From Phragmites australis (taxonomy: Eukaryota > Streptophyta > Magnoliopsida > Poales > Poaceae): a DNA stretch of 64,000 bases. Within the stretch, counting starts at the first letter, position 1. The number at the start of each line of letters is the position of its first letter. The position numbers were made by a program, and so were the translations under genes. This document shows positions 24,642 through 36,717 of this stretch, piece by piece. The stretch covers positions 1,991,501 to 2,055,500 of the forward strand of contig NC_084942.1 of assembly GCF_958298935.1 (NCBI RefSeq). The letters run 5' to 3'. Below the pieces are notes generated by a model. The model searched no databases. It was not told where the DNA came from and was given only the letters and a program-made list of their open reading frames with translations.

Positions 24642-25402
24642 CTACTACATGACCGTTTAGAGTAGGCTGCGGGCTGACAATTGAAAATTGTTATCGGCTT
24701 ACCCAAGTTTGCGTTTCTGTTGAGTACATTAATTTGCACAAGCATGCTCACTTCATCGTTTGTAATACTGTTAGCTCCTGCTTCATCTTCATACATGTGT
24801 TCAGAATTTCTTTCGAACAAGTTGCCGTGCTTCCTTCATTATTGCGTATCTTATGAGAACAGAGCAGAAATCCCTTGAAGGTCTGAATCCGTTTTTTCTG
24901 GAAAGAGATTTTGCAATCTTTCATGGTTTCGTCTACAATTGAATTTTACTCGTGGCATGTCTTATTTATTATTTTCGTCCAGAAGCATTAGACTCTTCGT
25001 AGGAGATTTTCGAGTCGGTTTGCCCTAAGATCATCGCTAACTATTTTCCCTTCATTTCGTTCTCTTTCTGATTCTCTTTTTCGTTCTCATTCCTTTTTTT
25101 CCTCATCTCCAACAGCTTACCTTCGAAGGGATTCGTAAAAAAAATCCCGTCATGAAAGGAATAAACTTGAGAATCCTTTCGTGAAGGAACCGTGAAGAGA
25201 AATCGTTGGAACGCTAAAGGGAACGAAAACCCTTTCACGAAGGGAATTTATTGGGCATGGTCTAATGATGGCTACCAAATTAGAGATATTCGTTGTGCGT
25301 TCTCACCCTCAAGAAAGGGCTTGTATTCAATTCAGATTTCTTTTAAACCTTAGTACATCCAGCCATAAAGCTCCGGAGAGGGTGTGGGTGAAGTTTATGG
25401 AT
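24642..25402. other. intergenic, no supported gene
   Basis: The block 25030-25270 is rich in GAA/TTC (for example 'aaccctttcacgaaggga') and looks like an imperfect hairpin-forming repeat, but its boundaries are unclear. Nothing else is seen. Confidence 0.35.
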
Positions 25403-26110
25403 AGGGGTGGCAACGGGTCGGGTCGGAGCCGGATGGAGTGAGAATGCATCCAATCCAAAACCCAAAATATGAAACCCGATCTAGCCCCGAAATAGTTACC
25501 GGTTTCAAATCCACCCGCCCCTGGCCCCGGCGGGGACTCGAAACCCGGTAACATGTGCAAGCAGTTTTCTTTCGATCGGATTTGGAAGCTTCCAGGCGTG
25601 GCGCGCCCGAGGCGGCATGGTCGAAGCGGAGCGGCACGACTCGAAGGTAGGGTGGCACGATCGGCCGAGCTCGAGCAGCAGTAGCTCGTCCAGGACGCGA
25701 TGGCGGTGGTGGAATCAGGAGTGAGGCGCAGCAGCGCGACCGAGAGGCAGAGCAGCATAACCGGCCGAGCTCAAGCACCAGCAGCTCGCCCAGGACGTGA
25801 CTGTGGCAGTGGAATCGGGAGTGAGCGGTAGCGGCGGAATCAGGATCGGGAGGTGTCGCATACTAGCGTGTGAGGGGTGGTCGGGTCGCCAAGTGGGTGT
25901 GAGTGGGAATGGGCCAAAAGAAATTATAGGCCCCCAGGATTTCGGTGCTTGTGGGAGACTCGCGGGTGCAAAACATGACTGGGACCTAAACCTGACTCGG
26001 GTCACAGCCCCGACCCGATGGCCCCGCGGAGCGATTTCTACACCCGAACCCGCCCTCGTCGGGTCTGAAACCCACGGGATCTCGACCCGACCTGGCTCAT
26101 TGCCACCCTT
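25403..26110. mobile_element. non-autonomous TIR element, hAT-like ends
   Basis: The left end AGGGGTGGCAACGGGTCGGG and the right end, reverse-complemented AAGGGTGGCAATGAGCCAGG, form imperfect inverted repeats of about 25 bp. The interior is GC-rich and without transposase. It holds a roughly 108-bp imperfect tandem duplication (units near 25656 and 25764, both starting GCCGAGCTC and passing CAGGACG). The eight bases outside each end do not match clearly, so superfamily assignment is tentative. Confidence 0.6.
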
Positions 26111-27672
26111 ATTGGTGGAGGAGGCAGTGGTGAGAACGACGATGGCATCATTGATGTCGCTGAAGAAGAGGTGCTTGCGGAAGAGGTGCGGCATGGCGGC
26201 AGAGTGGGAAGAGGTCGGGAAGGACCAATGAAATATGTCATGACCCACCTGTGGGCGGACTCGTATACGTATATTACCTCTCTTAAAATTCCGTCTACGG
26301 TTCGTGTAAAAGAGTTAATTCAGAGGTACTATATTTAAAGCGCGAAAACTTATAAGTTGACACTAATCTATGTAAACTATCAAAATGAAACTAAATCCAT
26401 GGTACCGAAATATTTAGATCACATGGATCGAAATTAGAAACACTATTGACCCGGGATATTACAATGATTTAGCAAACACATGTCATTGCATCAGTTCATT
26501 TATATGCTGCCTTGAAGCAATCATTATTTCTGCCCTGGTGATCCATCCAAAGATTCTTTTTAGCAGTAGTTCATCAAACTGCAGACGCAACTGCGCATGT
26601 GCTAATTCGTTTCTTTCATCTGCTTCAGTGATCATCAATCTTCCAGTTTGTGGTACTGTCAGAGAATCATCCTCTGTCACCAAATTCTGCATAATAGCCT
26701 ATATATTAAGGTGAACGCACAATCTGCAATTTTACAAGGTGATGAATTCGATGACACATCTGGCTAGCAATGTCAGTCATGTTGATCCTCTGCAATCTGC
26801 AGGCCCTGACCTGAATGGTCTCTTTGGGACTTTCGGCTAACAAGGGCATGGCTGTGATTTGAGAGAACTACTACCTGCTTAATCCCAAGAAGGTACTCTC
26901 CTTTACCTACGCTAATTTTCATCTTTTATCACCGGTTTAGGGTTTCTGCCATATTGATTTGCACTCAGATATTCGTATGATTGCTTTCTTCCGTGTAGCA
27001 TTGCTGATTCAAGTGCGCATGCCAAAAGCCATCACTTTTAATCTGAATCCCAAGTCCAACACCATCATTCTGCAGCAGCCAAGCATTGTACTTTAGGCCG
27101 TTAGCTTTTTTCCGTCAATGCTTTGTAGTACGAACAGAAAAGCTATTATAAAGAACTGGAAAAGGTTTGCAAGTTTTTTTCTGAGAAAACATAGAAACTT
27201 ATCCCGAAAATACTGAATATTGTCGAAAGGACCTGTGTGTTATGTATGTCAGCAAATATAGCCAAATATAATACCCTTAAGCCTTAACTACAGTCTCCAT
27301 CCCCTTCAAAGCACCGTACTGTATCAGTTCATGTACGCCGTATACATACAAGCATCGAGGAAAGAAGATATTTTACTGAATCTTGGTAGATCCAATCAAC
27401 GAGGTTAACAATGCCTTACAAATTAGATGACTGTCATCGCAAATATCCTTTCTGTTTCTAAATACCAATGCCCATCAGAATCCTAGTATTTCTTCAATCT
27501 GAAACTGTCATCACCTAGACACCAGACATGCTATTACTATCAGTGGTTGAGTTACTTACTACTGACCTATGATCCTAGTAGGATTATCCAAACAAAAAGC
27601 AGCAGCAGTCATGGATCCTAAACAAGACCGTCAGTAGCACCAAGCTTTTGCGCACTTGAGAGGTGAGAGAGC
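26111..27672. other. intergenic, one unassigned minus-strand frame
   Basis: A minus-strand frame at 26692-26483 reads NELAHAQLRLQFDELLLKRI and looks protein-like, but I do not recognise it and found no splice partners. The rest is AT-rich; the PIN 3' UTR should lie just below 27673. Confidence 0.35.
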
Positions 27673-30256
27673 TCAAAGCCCTAGCAGAATGAAGTAGACC
27701 AGTGTGATGGGCAGAGCAATGAGCATCCCGAAGATCACACTGCAGCAAAGAGAGTATTATGATCGCTGTCAGGAAGCATTTTAATCTATATAGCATGAAA
27801 ACATAACATGTTAGCAAGAAACATGGCAATGATGTATGAGCCCAACGCTTTACTTATTAGAAACTAGAGATTGCATGAGTACAATAGTTGGCTGTTCTAA
27901 AAAGATTATCATTAAAAATCATATAAAACTTCAGTGCGTGATGATTTCTGATTATTTATATAACGAGAAAGGTAACCAGGAAACATGGCCAGAGTTCCAT
28001 AGCTTAAGACAAAAAAGGGCACTCATAAACAGGGCAGAATCTCGTGAAGGCCGAGGTTGATAGTACTAAAAAATGAGGTATGTTAAGAGATGATCATACG
28101 CTGTGCTCAGGATGTCAGGATGAACGTTGTACTCCTTAGCAAACACAAACGGCACGATTCCTTGAGGCAGGGCAGCCTGAAAATTGCATGCCGATTTAAA
28201 ATTTTGGATTTTTTTTTTCAGTTTTGTGCAGCACCCTTGTATGTCACTCTAGTCACCAAGATTATGGTATACCTGAACAATGGCAATGTGCAGAAGAACT
28301 CCGCGCAGCCCGACAGCAATGGAGGCGGCAGCCATGGCGGCCGGACCCATGAGGAACCGGACGGCCATTGCAAATGCAGCGAGGGTGTTCCCGCAGGCAA
28401 TGATCCGCGGCTGCAATGCCATGAACAAGCCTGAAAAAAGAGTAAAAACTAAGTGTTTGCAGCTATACATGATACGGCAACAGAAGCATAGAGCAATGCA
28501 ATATCAGAGATGTACAAACCTAGACTGAACATGGCCATCCCAAGCCCTGCATCTGACAGGATCGAAATCGACCGGGCGATGATCGCGGGCATTTCAATCC
28601 CCCACCTAAATTATACAGCGCACACACACAAACATTCAGATTTAACGCAGATGCAGGCATTACTGATGAAACATGACACTGAGAAATGATCTTGGTTGAC
28701 TGACCTGCACGAGACAAGGGACCAGATGACACCAAGGAGGCTGGAGTAAGTGTTGGGGTTCCTGATCAGCTTCCTCCAGACCATGATCAGGATGAGCCTC
28801 GTCATCACGGTCGCAGCCGGCATCGTGGCCGGCCTCTCCTCGCCGTCGTCCTTGGGGTAGAGCTGGGCGGTCGAATCGGACCGGAGCTTGGACAGGGTCG
28901 GCCCGCCCTTCTCAGCGCCATTCCCGTTCTTGCTCCTGCTGAAATCGTCACGGCCATACTTATCGTAAGCCTGGGCTCCTGTGCAAGCATGATAAAAAAG
29001 GAAATTTTGGTCAAGCCATCTCAAATTCTCAAGCAGTAGTTGATTGGTAGCAACACTTCGACTTGGTTAATTCACAATCGAAGCATGCCATTGGGCATTG
29101 TTAGGAGCACAAGATTCTAAACAAATTAGAAACTCAAGAAAATTCAGTTTCTGAACCGTTGATGCTTTTGATCGGATGGTCGGCATCACACTACAAGAAC
29201 CACTAGGAACCAAACAAAAGTGTATCCTAGTCACTCGAAAAGCTTACCTTTGGCAAGGACGTCGCCATGCTCGGCGCCGGCCCCAAAGACATGCACCGCG
29301 CCGCCGCCGGCGCGCTCCGACACTGGCGAGGCGCTGGAGCTCCACACGAACATGTGCAGGTCTTTCCTCTTCGCCGCCGCCGCCGCCAGCTGCTGCGGCT
29401 GCGGCGAGTTGCCACCGGCGCCCTTCTCCTCGTCTCCTCCCTTGGCACCGCCGACGATGTTGAAGAACTCGGCGTGGTTGAAGCTGGAGCCCCGAGGCGT
29501 GGGGTTGCGCGACGACTGTAGCGAGTAAATCTCCACCCCGGAGAGGTTGGACACCCGCGGCTGCATGGACTGCGAGTGGGAGTGGGAATGCGAGCACGCC
29601 ACCTCCGACCGCGAGCTCGTGGACTTGCGCACGGTGACCCGCATCCTGCCGTTGTCCGCGACCTCCGCCTCCGCTTCAGCCTCCCCCGCGGCAAGAGATA
29701 CGACGTCCGAGTCGACGCGGAAGGAGACGATGGACGCAGCGGTGTCCGGGAACTGCTCCATGACGAGCATGCGCGCGGCGCGGTACTCGAAGAGGAAGAG
29801 CATCAGCGTGTACCAGATAATGCACTGGAGGACGACGACCTGCACCATGAGGGTGCCGGAGTCGGCGCCGTACATGCCCCTGAGCAGCGGGATGCCCATG
29901 ACGAGGGTGTTGGGGAGCGTGGATAGCGAGAAGAGCGTGATGACCCGGTCGAGGGAGGCGGCGGCGCGGAGCGGGGAGAGGCGGGAGGAGGCGAGGGCGA
30001 GGAGGACGAGGACGATGAGCTTCTGGAGGGTGTCGGCGGCGAGGAAGCGGAGGTTCATGGCGAAGGGGTTGTTGGTGGAGATGAAGTGGAAGGAGAGGAG
30101 CGGGACGGCGAAGAGCGCGACGAAGCGGTTGATGCCGGAGCACTGGTCGGGGGTGAAGATGCGCCACCAGCGGACGGAGCCGTAGGCCAGCGTCATGGCC
30201 ACGTAGAGCGGCACCACCGCCGTGAGCACGTGGTACAGGTCCAGCGCCGTGATCAT
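27673..30256 (-). CDS. PIN: PIN-family auxin efflux carrier
   Basis: Six exons on the minus strand: 30256-29248, 28978-28705, 28605-28520, 28430-28273, 28176-28100, 27739-27673. All are GT-AG; total 556 residues plus stop. PIN proteins export auxin at the plasma membrane. The N-terminal bundle starts [20 protein letters not shown] and contains the family text [20 protein letters not shown] and [11 protein letters not shown] central hydrophilic loop from about 165 to 395 carries [20 protein letters not shown] and [16 protein letters not shown], so this is a canonical long-loop PIN. The C-terminal bundle includes [20 protein letters not shown] and ends in [11 protein letters not shown]. The TPRGSSFNH motif is a known phosphorylation site in PIN1-type proteins. 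I start at 30256 rather than the in-frame ATG at 30283, because MITAL is the family start. The loop is shorter than in PIN1 of about 600 residues; the PIN1c/d subgroup is a guess. Confidence 0.96.
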
Positions 30257-30410
30257 GGCGGCTAGCTGAGATGGACGGAACACTCAAATGCTCTGCTCTG
30301 CCTTGCCTTTGCTCGGATGGATCAAGAAACGAGTTGTTGCTAGGACATGGCGAAGGAGTGCTGCAAGAAACTAGATGGGGAAGGGCAAGAAAGGAGCACG
30401 GGGAATATAG

Positions 30411-30699
30411 TAAGAAGTGTGTTTGATTAATTTAATAGATATAAATATATAGTTTTATTTGGTAGATATATACTCTACATTCGTTTAAATTATTTTTATA
30501 CAAATAACTAATTATACTCTTAACTATTGTATCGACTCATATAACTTCAGATTCAATTAATCAAACTTAGCTTACCTTATCTAAGTTAGATATAACTATT
30601 AAAACACCCTTTTCAAATAGTATGATTGTTCAGCCTACTCTTTTTCTCAGCTTGTTTATAATCTACAAAATATCATACACTGAACTAAACACACCCTTA
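30411..30699. mobile_element. MITE with GTGTGTTTG-type inverted ends
   Basis: The left end TAAGAAGTGTGTTTGAT pairs with the right end, reverse-complemented TAAGGGTGTGTTTAGT. The roughly 290-bp AT-rich interior is non-coding. It lies within 160 bp of the PIN start codon. The interior text 'ttcagattcaattaatcaaac' recurs in variant form near 31705, so a relative lies upstream. Confidence 0.6.
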
Positions 30700-31294
30700 A
30701 AAGAAGGCGGTGTTATGGTTCTGTGATGTCCTGTCCTCTCAAGTAAGACAATAAGAAGAAGAGGGCTGAGCTGGTAGGAAAGAAGAGGGAAGCGGAAATG
30801 CAGGGGGTGCAGCTTTGGGCAAGAAAAGCAGCAGCAGTTGAGGAAGCATGGCATTGCAGGGCAGCAGAGTGCTGCAGTTTCCACGCATGGCTTGGGCTTG
30901 CATTGCATCTGCAGCAGCGCTGTGACGAAGAAGGTAGGACGAAGGGAGGGGAGTGGAGTCGGTACGCTCGCGCGCGGCGTAAAAGCAGAGAATTGAATCG
31001 AAGGCGGGGTTCCGGTTGGGGTAATGGCAGACAAGGCGGACCGGGCCGAGCATTGCATCGGGAGGTGTGGCAGTGGCGGGAAACCAGCAGCGGCGAGAGG
31101 TCTGAGGAAGAAATTGTCCCTAGTTGTAGCAGCAGGAGCCCTGGAGTAGGCCCTAGCTAGATGCTGCATCATGCTGTATCTCATGTAGAGAGAGAGTCTA
31201 GGGTGTTTGGGTGTGTTTGGTATTTTGGTTGTTCGAATTTGTGCCAATACGATGCGATGGATACTTATAATCATATAAAAAACGTATTATCTTT

Positions 31295-31505
31295 GTTTGG
31301 TTTTACTTATCACCATTTTTACTGCAGTAAATTTAACTGTTTATTTTTCTAAAAAATTTATAGATATTTGAAAATATTCGATACTAATAAAGTTTGTTCC
31401 ATGATAAATTTAATAATATAAATTTTTTAAGTATCTATAAATATTTTTAAAAAAAAGGATGGTTAAATTTGCTATAGTAAAAGATGGTGACAAATAAAAC
31501 TAAAC
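31295..31505. mobile_element. palindromic MITE inserted in another repeat
   Basis: About 65 bases at each end are inverted copies: GTTTGGTTTTACTTATCACC on the left against GTTTAGTTTTATTTGTCACC read from the right. The single strand could fold into a long hairpin. The surrounding sequence (about 31200-31790) resembles the MITE at 30411-30699, so this is a nested insertion. Confidence 0.65.
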
Positions 31506-33109
31506 GGATGTAGTATTTAATTGTTTGTATTTATTATTTTAGCTTGATCCGATGGATATAAATATATATCTTTAGTCTGATCAAGATCTTCACTCCATAA
31601 CCTGCATTTACTCATGTATTTAGTTTTACTTATCAGTATCACAAAATAATCTTTATACGAATAATTAATCATAATATTAACTCTTGCATCTGTTTATACA
31701 GTCTCAGATTCGATCAATCAAACGTAAATTTAACTCAGTCTGTTCAAACAGATACAAACAACTAAATATTTTCTTTTTAACAAATATAAATTTTCTTAAA
31801 TTGTTTCTTCATATCCTATATATATATATATAATAATGCTGCTATAAAACCTATTGCGAAGAACCATACATATTTGTATGTAAGGAAGATCTCTCCTCTC
31901 CCATGAATGAAACTAATAAAGATCGAGATCACTTTATGCAGACTCCCTTGTACTTTTGGCGCTTGCATGCTCTGTCTCTGTGACTCTGTCTCTGCGGTTC
32001 ATGCATGGTGCAGTACCAGTGTGATTCTTTGAATCGATTTAGAATGCATCGACATCAACAGCAAAGGTTCCTTCCTTTGAGGTTCATGCCCTCATCTGAC
32101 CTCGTCCTCCTCTCCGGCCGAGGTGCCGTGTTGCGGTGCCAGTTGAGTATCCACCCTACTGCTCAGAGTTGCTCCGATTCTTTGCTTGCAAGCTGTAGCT
32201 GCGAGGAAATCACATCACTGTGCCGTGCCGTCTCGGCGTACGGAGCTGATGCGTTTGACTAACAGCCACGTACGTCAGCCTCGATCAGCTGCCTGCACTG
32301 CATGTGGTCTGAATCACTTGCAACAAATTAAATGGACATGATGCCTTGATGCAACAAATCATATTTCATGCAAATGGGATAGGGGAGTGGTTTTTCTGAA
32401 ACAAGAGAACCACGAAACCCGGGGTTAAGTGACACATGGCATGATACCAGGTGTTTTGTGATACTGAGACCATACCTAGCGTTTTGTGAATTTTACTCTT
32501 ATTTTTACATGTAAAATAGAAACTAGAGGTGTGACCTGGCCCGACCCAAGATTTTCTAGCTCGATAACCTTTGTAAGCCATGCCTAGTCATCCACTTTCA
32601 GCCTTAAACAAACTGGTTTTTCCTTGGCCAGGCCTGTGCTTAAGTCTTACTCCCTCCAGTCATTTTTAAGGCAGGATTAGGAATCCACAAATTAAGGCAT
32701 GGGTGCTTCTACACTTTTGCCCTCATTCTTCCCCTCGATTCACGACGTTGTCTCACGCAGTCCTCACTCATCCCCTCGAGAACTCTGTTGACTCTTGCAC
32801 TGTCGCTACTTCCGGCCAGGCACTGTCGCATGCCACCAACGTCGTGGTCTACAGTCACGAACCATCGACCTTGGGCTCTGCATGCCTCCAGCGATCCTCG
32901 GCATCCGCTTTGGCCACCGGCGCTCCACATGGAACTCCGTGACTTCTGCCACCGTCATCCTCGTCTGCGGCCATGACTCCATCGTCGACGGACTCCATAT
33001 GCCGCCACTGGCCCACGACCTCCTTTACCGTCGCCCAGATCAATATGCCTATGTCATCCTCGCCTGTGGCCATGACTAAAAGATCAATGATCATAGTATT
33101 AGGTAGTAT

Positions 33110-34003
33110 GTAAGGTTAGTCTTATAGATGCTATGTGATGAACTTTAGGTTTCAAACACCTTAAAGGGTTTAGTAGTTTGATCTAGTGTATTTAGTTTAG
33201 TTACCTAAGTAGATGATGCACACTAGGTTTAACTAGTGCTAATAGACCAGAGGAAGACCTAAGATATCAAGAAGAGAAGCCATGAAAACTTGGACTTAGA
33301 GTTGAATTGAATTGGACAAATCCCTTTGGAAAAATAGGTCATTGTACAATACGATCAAGGGAGACAGAAGACATCAAAAGTTTCTTAAGTCATTGTACAA
33401 TATGATGGGGTCATCGTACAATACAATGGGACACTATATAATTATACAGAGAGCATGGCAAATGGTGTCTCAGGAGATCAGTCACCGTACAATACAATGA
33501 GTATGAGAAGACTCCAATGATTGAATTTCTGACCGTTAGACAGGGATCACCATACGATACGGTAATAGTCATCGTACAATATGGTGATGTTATCATACAA
33601 TATAATAGGGGGAGAGGGTGCTCATACAATATGGTGAGGTCGTCGTACAATATTGTGACTAGAATTTCTAGGCTGATTCTGTCGACATCTTTTTTTTTGT
33701 TGAGGCTATAAATACACCATTGGCCAACCATTTTAGGTTGTTGATTCCCACTTGAAGGCATAGATACATAGTAGAGAGAGTTTAAAAACACCTTGGTGCA
33801 CCATTGAAGATCAAGGCAATTAGTATAAGATTAAGAACATCATTAGTGCTAGTTTAGATCTAATTTAGGTACAAATTAGATACAAATCATCACCTAGAAC
33901 ATATTTAGGTACAAATTTTATTTAGATTTATCTTGTTGTTTTGAGCCAATTAATTTAGAATCCCTAATTCATACCCCCTCTTAGGGTGTCACCGGTCCTT
34001 ACA
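33110..34003 (+). repeat. LTR-like sequence with a dispersed CGTACAATAT motif
   Basis: The block ends GGTCCTTACA at 34003 and is followed by ATTAGTATTAGAGCA, close to the usual primer-binding text TTGGTATCAGAGC. That combination marks the end of a 5' LTR. Between 33340 and 33660 about ten variants of TCATCGTACAATATGGTG recur at irregular spacing. The left end is uncertain. No internal coding region follows, because a MITE and other repeats begin within 80 bases. Confidence 0.5.
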
Positions 34004-34018
34004 ATTAGTATTAGAGCA
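34004..34018 (+). promoter_or_regulatory. degenerate primer-binding site
   Basis: ATTAGTATTAGAGCA follows the CA end of the LTR-like block. It differs from the tRNA-Met type site at a few positions. Confidence 0.45.
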
Positions 34019-34086
34019 TATGGCTCACATTTGGACGTTTTAGGCTTCGACACTGTCGATGATTGGTAAAGTTGATTACACAAATA

Positions 34087-34339
34087 CTCCCTCCGATTGC
34101 AAATGTAGGTCGTTTTAGACTTATGCACAAGGATTAAGAAAGTAGATCAAATGACCTTGTTACCCTTTATTTATTCTGTATTGAAAAAGATAACGCATTC
34201 AATTGTGAGAGTGATAACATTTATTAAACAAGGGTAAGATGAGAACAAAAGAGAAAAAATGCATAGAAGTTCGAGAATGACTTATATTTAGAGAATAGTT
34301 GAGGAGGCTAAAACGACTTACATTTGCAACCAGAGGGAG
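34087..34339. mobile_element. Stowaway-like MITE
   Basis: The 253-bp element begins CTCCCTCCGATTGCAAATGT and ends ACATTTGCAACCAGAGGGAG. Its inverted repeats of about 35 bp continue into GTCGTTTTA. TA flanks both ends (34085-34086 and 34340-34341). Confidence 0.9.
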
Positions 34340-34341
34340 TA

Positions 34342-36717
34342 CTTATTTAAAGTAGGTATACCTGGTCACCAACTGTGCACATCGAAGAGGAGTACACGAG
34401 ATTTTATACAGGTTAACACACCCCTTTGAATAATAGCCCTACAACTTGTTATGTCTTGATTAATCTCAGAAAAAGATAATTACAATGGAGTGGTGTCTAG
34501 ATCTATTCCTAAGTGACGATGACTACTGGATAACTACCATATTCGAACACCCCCAAGATTTTTCATAATTCTCAAAACATATCTCTATCTCCAAGAAGTG
34601 GATCTCTAAATGAAAGAAAACTACTCATAGTTACCTAAGATGTCCTGTAATTAGGAGGGTTTATCTCTAAGAACAGGAAGTAGAAATCCAGTGGACATAA
34701 GACACCCCCATATATATACAGAGCCAGAGACCCTACGAAGTCGCCAACTAGATTTAGATCTACCTAAGCTAACCACACACTCCCATGTAATAGGCTCAAT
34801 CAATACAAGATAAACAGGAGATATGGTTATTATTCCCTTGAAGGTCTGAACCTGTATAAAAAAATATGTGTGTTCCCTCATGATTTGTCTACTCAAAGTA
34901 TCCCCTATCTCTTCAATAAGTTCGTTAGATCGACAGTTCACAAATCGTCGACACTAAGGATCTTGACGAGATGTCTCGTGATCTAGGTTTTAAAGCTATT
35001 GTAGGATGACCTAATCTTGGCTGAAATTTGTTGTGGATCTCAATGGATTATTTCTGATTCTATCTGACTAGGCTAGCTTCCTTTGTATTTCTTGTCTAAC
35101 TTCTGCCTTCCAACCTTGGCTCCATTGACATCTGCTCTGGAGTACCCTCTCCCCTCCTTATATAATCAAGTCGGGGAGATGTATCGTACTCGGAGTCTCT
35201 GAATGTAATCTTCCCTGATTGTATTACTTTTGAATATCTGAATCACTCTTTCATAATCCAGGGATGGTTTTCTTATAGAACATGATGAACTACATAGAAT
35301 ATTGATGCATATCTTATTTACCTTATAGCGGTTATAAAACACACCATATCGGATTAAGGGCACATGTACGGTGGATATCCGTCTTTAAGATATATCGTAT
35401 TTCTACTTAAATCCTTAATTATTAATTATTAAATCCTCATTAGCTAGTCTCTAACTCTGCTCAAAAGAGGGTAAATATATTACACATAGTCAAGGATCTA
35501 ACCGCACTAAAACTCATCTAATAGGGAATAATTCTTAACCAAACAATATTCTTCCTAGTTAGAAATCATCTCCGACTGAATAGAACTTTTGGTTGAAAAC
35601 CTCCTCCAACCTAATAGAGTTTTACTCTTTTTCTAGACTATAGGTTAGATCCACCCACTTACGCACACTATACTCACATCCATACAGTCACGTGGATATA
35701 TCCTAGCATACATCTAAATAAGATTAAAGATATAATCTCATATAACGCGGGCATACAATTTGACCACTGAACACATCCATATGTTCATATACTATACATC
35801 TAAGTATTTAATCTTAAAAAATTACAATCGCTCATCCCAAATCTAGGACTCGAACTCAGATGGACAAATTCCACCGCAAATACCCTAACCAATCGAGTCA
35901 TACTCAGTTCATGAATAGAGTTTACTCGTAGAGACATACCTCACCAGAAATTACTTCCGACTATAGAAGCACAAGGGTCACCTTTTGTTTTTCTGGATCC
36001 TCAAGGAATATTGTATTAAATATGTACTACTTCTGAGATAGTTGAAACAATCATGATTTTTGGAAAAAGAGTTTCGACATTCAAAACTCCAAGGATGCTG
36101 TTACAGAACTGTTGCCAAACCTCTCGTGTCTGTAGAATCGTACTAGGCAGAGATTTTCATTCCATGTACTCCCTTATTCATCATCTTGGTGGGTGCTACC
36201 TTTTTCAAATCCCTACGAACAAATTATGGGGCAGGAATGAAATGAAACGATCCGTTTGCTGCACAAAATTTCTACTTGGGGCTTTTAAGCCACGACGGAT
36301 TATTATTTTATTTGCTGAAATTCCTGTACCGACCTTAGGGTTAGGGTGCTCCACGCTGCAGCTGCCGCCAGTGAGTCTAGGCTGCTGCCTCCATCAGATT
36401 GCAAAGGCATTCTGCATTGAACTCCAACTGGGCACGAAGAGCAGACATGCACAACCCTTCTGCATTCTCAAAATTGCACTTCAGTAAATCACAACTCCTG
36501 TCTTGTTCGATTCTACAGCTATAAACGCTCGCACATGCCTAATCATGTGGCAAACTGATACGAGGCGCACAATCTAAATGTCAGCTTTTCTATAGAAAGG
36601 TGTACAATACCAAAACTGAAAAACTGTAGCGTGGGTATTGGACCCTTTTCAAACTCTCAACATTTGGAGAGGAGATTTAGAACGGCAGACCTGTAAGTGC
36701 GCTTCACAGAATAGAGT
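34342..36717. other. repeat-like intergenic DNA, no supported gene
   Basis: The text from 34395 ('gagattttatacaggttaacacac...aatagccctac') resembles terminal sequence of large grass transposons, and the block to about 35960 appears to belong with it. I could not find paired ends. The frame 36053-36487 (+) has 144 codons but no recognisable composition. The lower end should contain the MPP10 3' UTR. Confidence 0.35.

Larger units (their letters stand above)
30257..33109. other. PIN promoter and repeat-rich intergenic region
   Basis: No gene is supported. The PIN leader and promoter occupy the first several hundred bases. Two MITE-like elements are listed separately. A text resembling a Stowaway end (TACTCCCTCCAGTCATTTTT) lies near 32649 without a partner. 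The GC-rich stretch 32700-33080 is open in several frames but matches nothing I know. Confidence 0.4.

Noticed and set aside
29227..30287. Long alternative frames across PIN exon 1, both strands
   Set aside because: Shadows caused by strong GC bias; the PIN frame alone has membrane segments and motifs.
30663..31274. 203-codon minus-strand frame upstream of PIN
   Set aside because: No domain, mixed composition, spans a MITE end; probably chance in a promoter region.
33340..33660. Repeated short motif that superficially looks like a CRISPR array
   Set aside because: Repeats are variable, spacing is irregular, and the context is a plant LTR-like sequence.
36053..36487. 144-codon plus-strand frame before MPP10
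   Set aside because: Composition not protein-like, no splice partner, no family match.
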